From Bacteroidota bacterium (GTDB taxonomy: Bacteria; Bacteroidota; Bacteroidia; Bacteroidales; B39-G9), in the NCBI GenBank assembly GCA_003648455.1, contig QMPG01000001.1, positions 1-53,769 on the forward strand: a stretch of 53,769 nt of DNA, read 5' to 3'. Under the pieces are notes generated by a model. It ran no database searches. It had not been told where the DNA came from and saw nothing but the letters and a program-made list of their open reading frames with translations. Made by a program: the position numbers and the translations under genes. Numbering within the stretch: position 1 is the stretch's first letter; every line of letters starts with the position of its first letter. Of the stretch, positions 53,577-53,769 are shown piece by piece.

Positions 53577-53769
53577 TTAACCCGCTTTATTCATGCAAAA
53601 ACGAAGTGAATTGCATGAATTAGCGATGGATAGTGGGAAGTAAAGAGGGAACCGAACCGCCAGCTGGCGGTGAGCTCACGCAAGTAAACCCCGCATTAGA
53701 AGTACCCAAATTTGGGGTTTTAAAAACACCAAATTTGTTGGTAATTCTTAAGCGTAGAAAAATTATGAA
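53577..53769 (-). repeat. TTAACCCG element, copy 3 (cut by window edge)
   Basis: Starts with TTAACCCG at 53577-53584, 18 bp after the cyclase stop, and runs to the window edge, where the sequence AAAAATTATGAA is the complement of the element's other end. It contains the CCGCCAGCTGGCGG insert of the long form. About 8-12 bp of the far end lie beyond the window. Confidence 0.75.

Overview
The window is AT-rich DNA from a Bacteroidota bacterium, most likely in or near the Bacteroidales/Marinilabiliales. The support is several independent family-level markers: a SusC/SusD outer-membrane pair, a type IX secretion (T9SS) sorting domain with SprB repeats, two PorE-like TPR/PD40/OmpA proteins, a short 286-residue primary sigma factor, and promoter-like sequences of the Bacteroidota TAnnTTTG type. 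The species cannot be named from this sequence. Thirty-six coding regions were called, one of them cut by the left edge. No rRNA, tRNA, CRISPR array or intact insertion sequence was seen.

Layout. 1-9.4 kb: end of an unidentified gene, an HD-domain protein with an altered metal motif, a COG2509-type FAD dehydrogenase, a soluble cyclic-nucleotide-binding histidine kinase, a repeat protein fused to a GH16 domain that lacks its acid/base glutamate, fmt, a LysM glucosaminidase and cdd. 9.4-21 kb: gcvT; two divergent operons of envelope proteins, one of which runs OmpA/PD40 - YfiR - CHASE8 hybrid histidine kinase - STAS; and a secreted nuclease-like protein. 21-26.5 kb: housekeeping genes uvrB, rpoD, htrA and dapF. 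26.6-37.9 kb: a partner-switching locus with a fused double SiaB-like kinase and two SiaC-like proteins, facing three large SpoIIE/PP2C phosphatases. 38-44.5 kb: htpG, a receiver domain with a C-terminal membrane helix, a secreted hypothetical protein, a DUF6132-like mini-protein, a class III aminotransferase and a LytTR regulator. 44.7-53.8 kb: a T9SS cargo protein with tryptophan repeats, SusC/SusD, and a PAS/class III cyclase whose specificity residues point to cAMP.

How the genes may work together. Signalling dominates. The 26.6-37.9 kb block looks like an expanded relative of the Pseudomonas SiaABC switch: kinase (SiaB), Thr68 phosphoproteins (SiaC) and membrane PP2C phosphatases (SiaA role). 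The 14.1-19.8 kb operon looks like the YfiBNR envelope-sensing module with its diguanylate cyclase output replaced by a histidine kinase phosphorelay. A cAMP-type cyclase near the right edge and a cyclic-nucleotide-binding kinase near the left edge could form a third circuit. These links are inferred from family membership and gene order.

Small repeats. At least three families of short, probably non-autonomous inverted-repeat elements occupy the intergenic spaces. One, about 170-202 bp with TTAACCCG ends, occurs three times, each time within 20 bp of a stop codon; in one case its terminal repeat supplies the stop codon.
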